DNA from: Planctomycetota bacterium
Lineage (GTDB): Bacteria > Planctomycetota > UBA1135 > JACQFD01
Direction of reading: 5' to 3'
Length of the DNA stretch: 62,867 bases
NCBI GenBank assembly: GCA_016792805.1
Contig: JAEUHX010000088.1
Coordinates: forward strand, 1 to 62,867
Shown in pieces: positions 1-8,263 of this stretch. A program made the translations under genes and the position numbers. The notes under the pieces are model-generated. The model searched no databases. It was not told the origin of the DNA and saw only the letters and a program-made list of their open reading frames with translations. The first letter of the stretch is position 1. Every line of letters starts with the position of its first letter.

Positions 1-22
1 AGGGTCCCCCATGGGGGACCCT
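1..22. repeat. perfect 22-bp palindrome, possible terminator stem
   Basis: The first 22 bases read the same on both strands, with AGGGTCCCCC on one arm and GGGGGACCCT on the other around a central AT. It lies about 80 bases beyond the stop codon of the minus-strand gene ending at 101, so it could be a terminator stem for that gene. No T-tract follows, and the window edge hides its context. Confidence 0.4.
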
Positions 23-100
23 GCCACGAGCATCCTGGAAACGCCGGCAATGGGAAAGGAACTCATCCGCTGGGAAACCTCTCGCCCTCGAAAGAGACTG

Positions 101-2272
101 CTATGACGCGAGGTGTCTCACAAGTATTGGCAGAGAGGGAACCTCCACAGTTGATCCGATGCGGAGCTCAATCGGGGAAGAGCGTGCGAGCAGCACTCCA
201 TTCGCCGATCGCGCCTCTACAATTCGTAGACCATCGGGACACTTGCCCGTTGCGACTCCAGACTCGTCGGTTGTACCCACAATGACGCCGGAATGTCGCA
301 GATCGGCCGGCGCCACCGAGATCTGGCATCCTCGTGCTGGCAAGCCGTTGATCGTGACGCTCGCAACCAACCCAGCCCGCTCCTGATCGCGGAGATCCAG
401 ATCCAAAGTCACCCGCTCCCGCTCACGAATGACAAGGCGAACGGGACATCCCGCGGGTATCCCCGAAGCTCCGCCGGGGCTCTTCTGCCAACGAATCGCG
501 CTAATCGTGTGCTCACCGGCAGCGAGTCCTTCGAACTTGAAGTGTCCGTCGGGGTCTGGCTTGACGCGAACACTCGACGCTCCTCCTGTTCCGGTGGAAA
601 AGGGTGAGATCTCCACTTCAAAGCTCGCCATCGAAGTTCCCGTATCGACGAGCATTCTCCCTTCCAGCGTGGATTCAGGAACAATATCGAGGGCACCGAT
701 GTCGGACGGTAAGCCAGCCTTCACTTCAATCTTTCGAATCACACGGACGGCAGCGTGCTTCGCCTGGACCGTGACTTGGTAACAACCTGGTCCAATGTCC
801 TGCACGACAAACGCCCCAGTGGCGTCGCTCAAAGCCATGCTGTTGTCCAAGTACCGATTCGACTGCTTGCTCTCGTGGTCGATCTCAATGGAAATGGCCG
901 CGCCAGCTGCGGGTTTTCCGGCCACGAGAATCCTCCCTTCAATTCTACCGGCGCGATCGAGCTGGACCGTCATGAGTGAGTCGGCCGGCGAGCCGGTCTT
1001 CATGTCGCGACGTGCCGGGGCGTATCCCGGCGAGGAGACAATGATCGTCTCTTCCTGCGCCACAAAGAACTCAACCTCACCCGAGGTTGCCTCAGCAAGT
1101 GGACGCGCGGTTCGGCCGGATCCCCCACGCCGAACGGAAAAGGCCTCCAATCGCTTTCCGCCGTCCGCATCGACCACCTGAAGGCGAGTCCCGCTCGCCT
1201 TTCGCAGGATGATTCGAACGTCACGGGACCCGGGCGGGTGGCCTTCGCTGCTCGTTGCTTCCGACGCGCCGTGGAAGCCATCCTTCGTCGCGGTGAGTCG
1301 ATAGGGATCGCGTTGGGGGAGGTGAATCGTGAACGTGCCGTCTACTGCGGTTCGAGCGCCAGCCCCGGAGCCGGAATGGGTTGGCCATCCCCAAATGCGA
1401 ACGTCGGCAATCGGTGCTCCATCCTGATCCACGACCGTCCCGCTGATCGTCGGCGATTCAATCAATTGAAAGTCCACGTCGGCGACGATTCGACCGACCT
1501 CTACTGGAATCGACCTTGTGCCGGCGTGATGGAATCCTTGAGCCTCTGCTCGCAGGAGCGCGACACCGGGCTCAACGCTGGCAACATATCGGCCGTCAAC
1601 ATCGGTAATAGAGCCGCCGACTCTGGCTCGAGCGATTGGCCTTCCGTCCGAATCCGTAACCCGACCCGAGACGCCGCCCCATGAGGGAAGCACCAGGTCC
1701 CCAAGGTCGTTGTCCCCGGGGCGAAGCGGCTCGCACTTGCGTCCCCCGGCATACCCGAAGTCGCGGTGAACCGGACCGTAGAGCGCAGGAGCCCTCACGT
1801 CGAGCATGACCCAATCACTCGTCGGCACAGGCGCGTCGAAGACAAACTCGCCACGCTCGTCCGTCAGTGTGGAGAGGACTTCATGAGAGTGACCATTCAC
1901 GATCTCGATCGGCAGACGCTCACTCGTGCTCCATGCGCCTGCGACCGGAAACAGCTTGACCGGAACGCCAACGAGAGCTGAACGGCTTGCGTCAAGGACT
2001 CGACCCTGCACTCGGCATCGCGAATCCGACCGAGGCGCCGAAGCGACTGGCTCGACGGGGGAACGCTGAGACGCTGGGGAGGGATCTACCGCCAGGTTCT
2101 GCGCCGCGGTGACGCCAATGCCGATCGAGGATCCTGAAGGGACACTTGGCGCTGAACTCGTCGTCTCGACTGCTGGAGCGGGCTCGTTTGCCGTCGATCC
2201 AGTGTTACCGAGCGCCAGCCAGAGCACGAAAAGAGCCAACGCACTGACTAGCGCGAGAGCTGTGAGCCTCAT
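101..2272 (-). CDS. secreted/anchored multi-domain carboxypeptidase-regulatory-like protein
   Basis: A 723-residue protein. I chose the ATG at 2272 because a hydrophobic segment (MRLTALALVSALALFVLWLA) follows at once and an AGGT lies about 8 bases upstream; the frame stays open further upstream but encodes Arg-rich, non-protein-like sequence. After a Ser/Pro/Ala-rich linker to about residue 85 come repeated beta-sandwich units of the CarboxypepD_reg type, each starting with a GxVxDxxGxPIAxAxV-like strand (for example GRVTDSDGRPIARARV and GTVVDQDGAPIADVRI) and ending in a DGxF/Y strand. No catalytic domain is visible. Planctomycetes carry many such large surface or periplasmic proteins, probably for adhesion or glycan contact; the specific role is unknown. 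The N-terminal segment may be an uncleaved anchor. Confidence 0.8.
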   Translation of the reverse strand: MRLTALALVSALALFVLWLALGNTGSTANEPAPAVETTSSAPSVPSGSSIGIGVTAAQNLAVDPSPASQRSPVEPVASAPRSDSRCRVQGRVLDASRSALVGVPVKLFPVAGAWSTSERLPIEIVNGHSHEVLSTLTDERGEFVFDAPVPTSDWVMLDVRAPALYGPVHRDFGYAGGRKCEPLRPGDNDLGDLVLPSWGGVSGRVTDSDGRPIARARVGGSITDVDGRYVASVEPGVALLRAEAQGFHHAGTRSIPVEVGRIVADVDFQLIESPTISGTVVDQDGAPIADVRIWGWPTHSGSGAGARTAVDGTFTIHLPQRDPYRLTATKDGFHGASEATSSEGHPPGSRDVRIILRKASGTRLQVVDADGGKRLEAFSVRRGGSGRTARPLAEATSGEVEFFVAQEETIIVSSPGYAPARRDMKTGSPADSLMTVQLDRAGRIEGRILVAGKPAAGAAISIEIDHESKQSNRYLDNSMALSDATGAFVVQDIGPGCYQVTVQAKHAAVRVIRKIEVKAGLPSDIGALDIVPESTLEGRMLVDTGTSMASFEVEISPFSTGTGGASSVRVKPDPDGHFKFEGLAAGEHTISAIRWQKSPGGASGIPAGCPVRLVIRERERVTLDLDLRDQERAGLVASVTINGLPARGCQISVAPADLRHSGVIVGTTDESGVATGKCPDGLRIVEARSANGVLLARSSPIELRIGSTVEVPSLPILVRHLAS

Positions 2273-2450
2273 GAGAGACCTACGTCTGAGCGATCGAGAT
2301 GTTTCGCGGTAGAAGTCATGGGGGTCGCTTCGGACCGTTGAGGCTCCTCCTTGGAAAGATGGACTCAGGCTAGGCCTTACTGCGCTGGCACCGAGTCGTG
2401 GCCGATCCCGCTCAGTTTCGAAGGCCACCCGCACCCTACCCAACCCGCCT

Positions 2451-2759
2451 TCACTTCCGCTGCCTGAACGCGACCTGCAGCGCGCCCTTCTCCGCGTCGG
2501 GCCCGCACGTCGAGCACGGAGACTCACCGCGGCGGGCGCGCGCGACGAGATCTGCGACCCAACGATCCTGCGGCTCGATCTCCGCGCGCTGGTCCGGCAC
2601 GTCTTCGCGCAGCACGCGGCGCGCGTGACGGCGCAACATCGTAGCCTGCTCCTCCACCTCGGAGAGAGCAGCGCCGTATGGAAGCCCCAGCACGCAGAAC
2701 GCACAGATAGGAGGCGGTGTCTGCAGCTGGCTCACGGCTTTCCTGTGCACCCACCCCAT
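2451..2759 (-). CDS. small hypothetical protein with two CxxC motifs (copy 1 of 2)
   Basis: A 102-residue protein from an ATG at 2759. I recognise no family. Near residue 20 it has CAFC, followed by a charged helical stretch (MLRRHARRVLREDVPDQRAE) and a conserved block RWVADLVARARRGESPCSTC containing a second CxxC. The paired CxxC motifs suggest metal binding. A second copy lies at 5308-5568 on the same strand, and its shared segment of about 65 codons is close to identical near the C-terminus at both DNA and protein level. Conservation of the reading frame across the copies is the main evidence that it is coding. It could instead be a fragment of a dispersed repeat. Confidence 0.45.
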   Translation of the reverse strand: MGWVHRKAVSQLQTPPPICAFCVLGLPYGAALSEVEEQATMLRRHARRVLREDVPDQRAEIEPQDRWVADLVARARRGESPCSTCGPDAEKGALQVAFRQRK

Positions 2760-2953
2760 GCACCGCGCACGATGGCCTCGATCACGCTGGTCGGCATTTG
2801 TAGCAGCGCGATGAGCTGCGCGACGCGGGCACGCGAGAGGCGAAGGCGGCGGGCGGCGATTCCAATCAAGCGCAGTGCTCTCCCTGCTCCAGAAAGCTGC
2901 ACAAATCGCACGGCGTAGCGTGGCAGCTTCGCGGGGGCGCCGATCGACCTTTG

Positions 2954-3437
2954 TCAGAATTCGAAGTACTCGACCTCGAGTTCGACCGGCGAGAGATCCT
3001 CGACAGTCGAAGCGAGCGTCACCTCGAACCACTCGTCGAAGAGCTCGCGCGTTCGGGTTCGTGGCCAGGCGTTGTCGTCGGTGTGCCAGGCGTAGAGTTC
3101 GCTCTCGAAGATGCGCTTCCAGGATTCCGCAAGCGCGAGGTCGAGGTCGTCCCGTGGATTCTCAGCCAAGAAGTACGCTCGAGGACCGTGCAACGACTTT
3201 TCTGTAAAAGCGACTGGAAAGCAGGAGTCCGCGCGCCTCCATGGTCAGGTAGAAGCGTCCGGTCTCCGGGTGGTCGCAGATCTCGCAAAGGATCCCATGC
3301 CACCCGCCGCGCGCCACGAGGCGCCCGCAAGAAACGTGTGGGCATGAGGGTCCAAGTTCCTCGGCGGCGTCTCGAGCGCGTTCGCGAGCATAGGCGCCGC
3401 GGTGACGCAATCGATTGGGCAGTACTTTCGCGCGCAT
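2954..3437 (-). pseudogene. frameshifted gene for a zinc-ribbon-like protein
   Basis: Two minus-strand frames together give one plausible protein of about 160 residues. The upstream part (from an ATG at 3437) contains CPHVSC and, about 20 residues later, CEIC, then HPETGRFYLTMEA. The frame must then change near 3215-3245 to continue as ADSCFPVAFTEKSLHGPRAY and an acidic, Trp-rich tail ending in VELEVEYFEF at 2954. Each part looks protein-like only on its own side of the break. The paired CxxxC/CxxC look like a zinc ribbon. Family unknown. A sequencing error could also cause the break. Confidence 0.4.
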
Positions 3438-3709
3438 CGGATCTGTTCAACTCGGTAGCCATGAACGACGGGGCCCGAGGGTGGAAGTTGCTGGCGGGCG
3501 AAACCTGAGAGTGTTGGAGGCACGAACGCCAGCTCGGATGGCAGGTGCGCGAGCCGCGACGGGCGACCCGCTCGACGCGTGCTGACCTGTTCAAGAGACA
3601 CTCTTTCGTAAACCAATGGCGCAGGACAGAATCTCGTTGTCGCCCACCTCGAGCGCGAGAGTCCAGCTTGGCGCCCTATCCGAAGCTCCAATCATTACCG
3701 GATACCTGT

Positions 3710-5227
3710 ATGCTACTAATTCCGCACTTGGTCTCCTGGCTCACATTCGTCGGATTGCCCCAGGGCACGATACAGTTTGGCACTCCCTCGCTCTACGTCA
3801 CGGACTCGGGCGCATCGGCGCCGGCCACGACAGACATCGATGGCGACGGAAAACTCGACCTCTTGGTCGCCAACTACATCGCGGGAACAGTCTCCGTGCT
3901 ATTGGGGAGTGGCGCCGGCGTGTTCGGGCCGCCGACGAACTACCCATCCGGAGCGGGCACGCATTGGATCGCAATTGGAGACCTGAATTCGGACGGAACC
4001 GACGATGCAATCTCCGTCAACCATATTGAGGGCACTCTTTCAGCGTTCATTGGCCTTCCAGCCGGCTCGCTCATCCCTACGAGCCCGATGGTGGTGGATG
4101 CCAAACCGTGGGACGTAGGAATCGCGGATTTGAACCTCGATGGTGCTCTAGACGCCGTCCTCTCGAGCTTCGGTGCTCACACGATCAGCGTACTTATTGG
4201 AAATAGTGGCGGCCAGCTGGGTCCGCCGGTGCCCTATTCGACGCAAATAAAGCCGAGCGGCATTACAGTTGGCGACATGGACGCCAATGGGCAACTCGAT
4301 GTCCTTGTCGCAAACTTCGGTTCTGGCTCCGTATCTGTATTCTCCGGCGGTGGAGGCGGCGTCCTTGGCGCACCGAGCCACCATCCGATCGCCTCGACGC
4401 CGATCGACATCGAGGCAGCGGATCTCAATGGCGACGGAACCCTCGACGCCGCCGTGATCGGACAGAGTCCCGCGAGCCTGTTCTCTTTATCCGGTGGCGC
4501 GAATGGGTCTATTGATCTGGCGAGCTACCCGCAGAGTTACGGCGAGGATGTCCGGCTCGCAGACTTTGATGGAGATTCGACCTTGGATGTTGTCGTCGGC
4601 GACTATCCGGGCGGCGGCGTCACCATTCGCGCGGGTGGTGCCGATGGGACCTTTGGGCCGCTGAGCATGCTCACGGCTGCTTCAGGGGCTCACGCAATCG
4701 ACGTTGCGGATGTCGATCGGGACGGACGCCCCGACGTCATTGTGGCGGCAACAGGCACCAATTCCGTTGCGATCCTTCTCAATGAAACACCATTTGTTGG
4801 AACTCCGCCGGGCACACAAACTTATGGGACCGGAACGCCAGGGTGCGGTGGACCAGTCGCCCTCTCCGCGAACTCGATCCCGAAGATCGGGAACCGGCAT
4901 TTTCGGCTTACGTGCTCGAATCCTGCGCCGATCACGACAGGCCTCTGGCTCGCGAGCAACGCGCAAGATCTGGCCGGATCCGATCCATTTGGAATCGGCG
5001 CGATTCTCCATGTTGGACTCCTCACGGCCAGTGAACTGATCCCCATCGAATCGCCTGCGCCAGCGAGTGGACCTGCCATCCTGCCTCTACCAATTCCGAA
5101 TTCGCCGAGTCTCGTAGGACGCAACTATTACATCCAGACGATCTGGGCTTGGCCTTTGAGTACGTGTTTCCTCTTCCCCTACGGCATCAGCACAAGCAAC
5201 GGCCTCGCGATCACGATTCAGCCGTGA
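3710..5227 (+). CDS. secreted FG-GAP/VCBS beta-propeller protein with planctomycete C-terminal domain
   Basis: A 505-residue protein from the ATG at 3710, chosen because a hydrophobic signal-like N-terminus (MLLIPHLVSWLTFVGLPQG) follows; upstream codons in frame are Arg-rich. Seven FG-GAP-type repeats fill roughly residues 35-350, each with a calcium-loop motif such as DIDGDGKLDLLVANY, DLNSDGTDDAISVN, DMDANGQLDVLVANF or DVDRDGRPDVIVAA. This predicts a seven-bladed propeller. The C-terminal 130 residues begin TYGTGTPGCGG and end in a GRNYYIQ...SNGLAITIQ pattern that also closes the decayed gene at 25097. Likely exported and binding glycan or protein; ligand unknown. Confidence 0.85.
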   Translation: MLLIPHLVSWLTFVGLPQGTIQFGTPSLYVTDSGASAPATTDIDGDGKLDLLVANYIAGTVSVLLGSGAGVFGPPTNYPSGAGTHWIAIGDLNSDGTDDAISVNHIEGTLSAFIGLPAGSLIPTSPMVVDAKPWDVGIADLNLDGALDAVLSSFGAHTISVLIGNSGGQLGPPVPYSTQIKPSGITVGDMDANGQLDVLVANFGSGSVSVFSGGGGGVLGAPSHHPIASTPIDIEAADLNGDGTLDAAVIGQSPASLFSLSGGANGSIDLASYPQSYGEDVRLADFDGDSTLDVVVGDYPGGGVTIRAGGADGTFGPLSMLTAASGAHAIDVADVDRDGRPDVIVAATGTNSVAILLNETPFVGTPPGTQTYGTGTPGCGGPVALSANSIPKIGNRHFRLTCSNPAPITTGLWLASNAQDLAGSDPFGIGAILHVGLLTASELIPIESPAPASGPAILPLPIPNSPSLVGRNYYIQTIWAWPLSTCFLFPYGISTSNGLAITIQP

Positions 5228-5268
5228 GTGCTGCAGAGCATCCTACATCGGGAATGGACTTTAGTGAC

Positions 5269-5290
5269 ATCGGCTCTGGACTCAGCCGAT
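5269..5290 (+). terminator. possible terminator hairpin after the FG-GAP gene
   Basis: ATCGGCT at 5269-5275 pairs with AGCCGAT at 5284-5290 around an 8-base loop, 41 bases after the stop codon at 5227. A second small hairpin (AAGGC TTC GCCTT) follows at 5296-5308. There is no T-run. Confidence 0.35.
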
Positions 5291-5307
5291 CACTTAAGGC
5301 TTCGCCT

Positions 5308-5568
5308 TTACTGATTCTTGCGTAGCGTTCTGCGAGACGGCGGCGTGCACGTCGAGCACGGAGACTCGCCGCGGCGGGCGCGCGCGACGAGATCTGCGAC
5401 CCAACGATCCTGCGACCCGATCTCCGCGCGCTGGTCCGGCACGTCCTCGCGCAGCACGCTTCGCGCGTGACGGCGCAGAAACGCGGCGCGCACCTCGACG
5501 TCCACGACCGGCGCCCCGTTCGGAAGGTCGAGCGCGCAGAAGGCGCGAGTACCCGCGCCGGCCCTCAT
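5308..5568 (-). CDS. small hypothetical protein (copy 2 of 2)
   Basis: An 86-residue protein from the ATG at 5568, starting 12 bases after the stop of the S74-domain gene, so it may be co-transcribed with it. Residues from AFCALDLPNGAP to GESPCSTC match the protein at 2451-2759. The first CxxC has become RAFC, so only the C-terminal CSTC pair is kept. The tails after CSTC differ completely between the copies, so the similarity ends sharply there. Function unknown; it may be a degenerating paralogue. Confidence 0.4.
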   Translation of the reverse strand: MRAGAGTRAFCALDLPNGAPVVDVEVRAAFLRRHARSVLREDVPDQRAEIGSQDRWVADLVARARRGESPCSTCTPPSRRTLRKNQ

Positions 5569-5580
5569 CGGACGCGGTTC

Positions 5581-6855
5581 CTACTTCTCTCGCTGCTCAA
5601 GCGCCTCGAGCCGCGCTTGCATCGCTCGAATCTGCGCTGCCTGCGCGTCGATTGTCTGCTGCTGTTCGCGCACGGCGCCGACGAGCACGGCTGCCAGACG
5701 ACCGTATGCAACAGACAGCGTCCCGTTGCTATCCTTCGTGACGAGCTCGGGGAAGACAGCCTGAACGTCCTGAGCCAGAAGGCCGATCTGCTTTCCCGAG
5801 GGTCGCCGATCCGTCGTCTTGAAGTCGAATGTCACGGCGGGGACCTGGCGAAGCTTGCTCACAATCTCAGTCAGCGGCTCGACATGGTCCTTGAGCCTCG
5901 CGTCGGAGTTCTCCGTGAGCGTTCCTGCGATCGTCAGGTTGCCATTCTTGAGCAGCGTGAAGCAGTCGCTGCGACTGGCAGGATCCGCCCCATTGCCGAC
6001 CTGAAGGATCGGATCGGTAGCAACCCAATTCTCCGGGTCCCAGCCCGAGTCGACCGCGTTGTATTGCCCGAGAGCCGTCGAGCGAAAGGCACGGCTATTG
6101 AGAAAGAGGCCGCCGAGCGCCGTGGACTCCTTGCCCTCTGCCTCACAGAACGGGCCTTTGGCAAGACTACCGAAACCCAAGGCCGATCCGCCGATAGCGA
6201 ATGCAAAGCTTCCCGTTGCGTGGCCGCCAGCAACAGCGAAGGACTGGAACCCGGTTGCGGTCGAATCCTGGCCAATCGAAACGGAAGAGTTCCCGCTCGC
6301 CAGCGCATTCAAGCCCAATGCGCACGAGCTGCTGCCTGTTGCGGTGCTGCCCGTGCCTGCCGCGATCGAGTCATCGGCCGCTTCGGCGTCGGTTCCCAAT
6401 GCCAAGCCGCTGCCTCGAAGTTTGAACGGTTGCTCAATCGTCAGCTTGTTGCTGACCTTGAGCGTGAACTTGTACTCGGCGGGCATAAGTCCGGATGCCA
6501 GGCGAAGCACGATCAAGTCCTTCGTCTTCGTGAGCACGGTTGGCGCGTCGAGCGACACACCGAGCGCGGTTGATAGGCCCACGGACTTGACCATGTTCAG
6601 CTTCGTTCCGTAGAGCTCGAATACGACTCCGCCGCCTTCCAGCGGGACTGGATTCCATCGCTGAATGACGGTCGTGACCGCAGGAGGAGTGGCTGCCGTG
6701 AGCGCGGCCGGCGCGCCGAAGGCGGGTGCGGTTCCCATGGGCACGCAGAGAGCGAGAGTGGAGACGAGCTGGAGAATCGATTGATTCGTCCGCGGCTGAG
6801 GAAGAAGAAGTGAGGATGGGGCGACTTTTCTCTCCCTTGGCCCTCCCACCGGCAA
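5581..6855 (-). CDS. YadA-head-repeat protein with C-terminal peptidase S74 chaperone domain
   Basis: A 424-residue protein. After a hydrophobic N-terminal region (about 25-50) and a beta-sandwich-like region (about 60-150), residues 165-260 carry YadA/Hep_Hag-type repeats such as SIAAGTGSTATGSSSCALG and VSIGQDSTATGFQSFAV. Residues about 316-424 are a peptidase S74 (intramolecular chaperone) domain with ENSDARLKDHVEPL, the expected Ser317/Lys322 self-cleavage dyad, IGLLAQDVQAVFPELV, and a C-terminal coiled coil. Known S74 domains drive trimerisation of tailspikes and adhesins and then cut themselves off, so a trimeric surface fibre is inferred. The frame opens at a TTG (6855); the exact start is uncertain. 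No phage genes lie nearby. Confidence 0.85.
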   Translation of the reverse strand: MPVGGPRERKVAPSSLLLPQPRTNQSILQLVSTLALCVPMGTAPAFGAPAALTAATPPAVTTVIQRWNPVPLEGGGVVFELYGTKLNMVKSVGLSTALGVSLDAPTVLTKTKDLIVLRLASGLMPAEYKFTLKVSNKLTIEQPFKLRGSGLALGTDAEAADDSIAAGTGSTATGSSSCALGLNALASGNSSVSIGQDSTATGFQSFAVAGGHATGSFAFAIGGSALGFGSLAKGPFCEAEGKESTALGGLFLNSRAFRSTALGQYNAVDSGWDPENWVATDPILQVGNGADPASRSDCFTLLKNGNLTIAGTLTENSDARLKDHVEPLTEIVSKLRQVPAVTFDFKTTDRRPSGKQIGLLAQDVQAVFPELVTKDSNGTLSVAYGRLAAVLVGAVREQQQTIDAQAAQIRAMQARLEALEQREK

Positions 6856-7281
6856 TCAGGGTAATGGGACGGCGCTTGGGCTGTCTACCCGTTCTACCCT
6901 AGCCGCGAGCCGCGGTCGACGGCCGCACCACCGCAACTCCACATATATCCACTCTCAAAGATCTGCATGGCTCCCCATTGGCTCGTTGGCGCCGATGGAC
7001 GTCTCCAGGCGGAAGATTCTCTCCGACCCAAGCGGTACGCCCCGAGAAGAAGCAATAGATCCAATAAGGATCACCGCTCATGCGCTATCGCACGGGAACT
7101 GCGGTTCGCCTAACGGCGCCGCCGGAGCTCCTTCTGCGTGAACGCGCGCCCAGTCTTGAACTCCGCATTCCGATGACGCTGCGGCCGAAGCGCAGCGCGA
7201 GGAGCAGTCGCGACCGCAGTCGGTGTCCGCGCCTACAGCCCGGACAAGTGCGAGTGGAAGTTCCAACAGCCGAGCGGCCGC
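6856..7281. other. gap without a supported gene
   Basis: Short open stretches exist on both strands, but none has a convincing start or protein-like composition. The plus-strand frame of the next gene stays open back to about 7177 and there reads YSPDKCEWKFQQPSGR, which looks protein-like, so that gene or an older form of it may begin inside this gap. Confidence 0.35.
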
Positions 7282-7845
7282 GTGCCCGAGTCGATCTCAT
7301 CGGCCGAGTGCCTGGCTTGGACCGCATACGCGCCGCAGCCCGAGGAGGGTGGCGATTGTGCGATGCCTAAGAAGCTCACCTTCCATTCTCCCGCATCGGT
7401 GTCAATCTCTCCGCGGGTGCAGCGGAGCGTTCCGCCGCAGGCTTTGGGATGGTCGGGCCGCCATCCAGATGAACACATATCTGGATTCGCTGTGCCGAAA
7501 CTGGACGCCAACCGATCCTCGTTTCCTCAATCCTCCGACCCCGGCGTGACAAGCTTCACAGGCTGCATCCTCGAAATCACTCCGACCGTTGGCGGCCTCT
7601 GCGCACTGTGCCTTCTTGGATTATTGATCCTCAAGAAACCGTCATGGACCTTCGGGATCACCGATCTGCTGTACGGGCTTACTGTTGTCGCGCTGCTGGG
7701 TGCCAAGTACTGGACCATCCGCCGACTGGATGCCCCGGGTATCGACGACGCGAAGGGCGCATGGACCAAGCTTCGCAGCTACGCTCTCGTCTTGCTGGGA
7801 TCGAGCGCGGCGGGCTGGCTTGGCGCACAGTTTCTACAGATCTGA
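7282..7845 (+). CDS. small membrane protein, start uncertain
   Basis: The convincing part is the last 99 codons (from a GTG at 7546): three hydrophobic segments, around LCALCLLGLLIL, LLYGLTVVALLGAKYW and YALVLLGSSAAGWLGAQFL, joined by short charged loops. It is probably a small inner-membrane protein. The frame is open further up, with an ATG at 7363 and a start at 7282, but residues between these and 7546 are Ser/Pro-rich and may not be translated. Family not recognised; a MerC-like small membrane protein is a possibility only. An 11-bp hairpin follows at 7866. Confidence 0.5.
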   Translation: MPESISSAECLAWTAYAPQPEEGGDCAMPKKLTFHSPASVSISPRVQRSVPPQALGWSGRHPDEHISGFAVPKLDANRSSFPQSSDPGVTSFTGCILEITPTVGGLCALCLLGLLILKKPSWTFGITDLLYGLTVVALLGAKYWTIRRLDAPGIDDAKGAWTKLRSYALVLLGSSAAGWLGAQFLQI

Positions 7846-7865
7846 GCCATTCGTCATCCCACTCT

Positions 7866-7905
7866 CCTCACCTCTCCAAGACACGACGCGCTGAGAGAGG
7901 TGAGG
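7866..7905 (+). terminator. hairpin after the small membrane protein gene
   Basis: CCTCACCTCTC at 7866-7876 pairs perfectly with GAGAGGTGAGG at 7895-7905 across an 18-base loop, 20 bases after the stop at 7845. No T-tract follows. Confidence 0.45.
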
Positions 7906-8263
7906 GCTGAAGCGCTCAACATCTCAGATCCAAGGAGAGTAAGACATTCTCAACTGTCTCCGGCGAGGCGTGCATCGGCGTAGCCTGGGAGGCACGGGTC
8001 ACCCGAAGTAGGCCGCAAGTCCACTCCATCGTCCGTGGAGCAACCCCCAAACATCTTTCCCATGAACCCCTTCTCGAGGCGCCCGCGCGATTTGAGGTAA
8101 CGACGCCGAGCGGCTGCCGGGCGCATGCACCACTTTCGATGAAGATACCCTGCCCGTAGAACTTAGCTCCGACTAGGCAATCTTGGCGCGCTGGCCCCCG
8201 GGCCTCCGATCGCGCATCGTGCCCAGGAGTGCTACAGTTTCGCGCGTTGAAGTGAACCTCCTT
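7906..8263. other. intergenic stretch between convergent genes, nothing recognised
   Basis: No frame here looks like protein on either strand, and I see no repeat shared with the rest of the window. Confidence 0.4.

Noticed and set aside
5467..6573. A 368-codon plus-strand open frame opposite the S74-domain gene
   Set aside because: Arg/Cys/Ala-rich antisense composition, while the minus strand encodes clear YadA repeats and an S74 domain.
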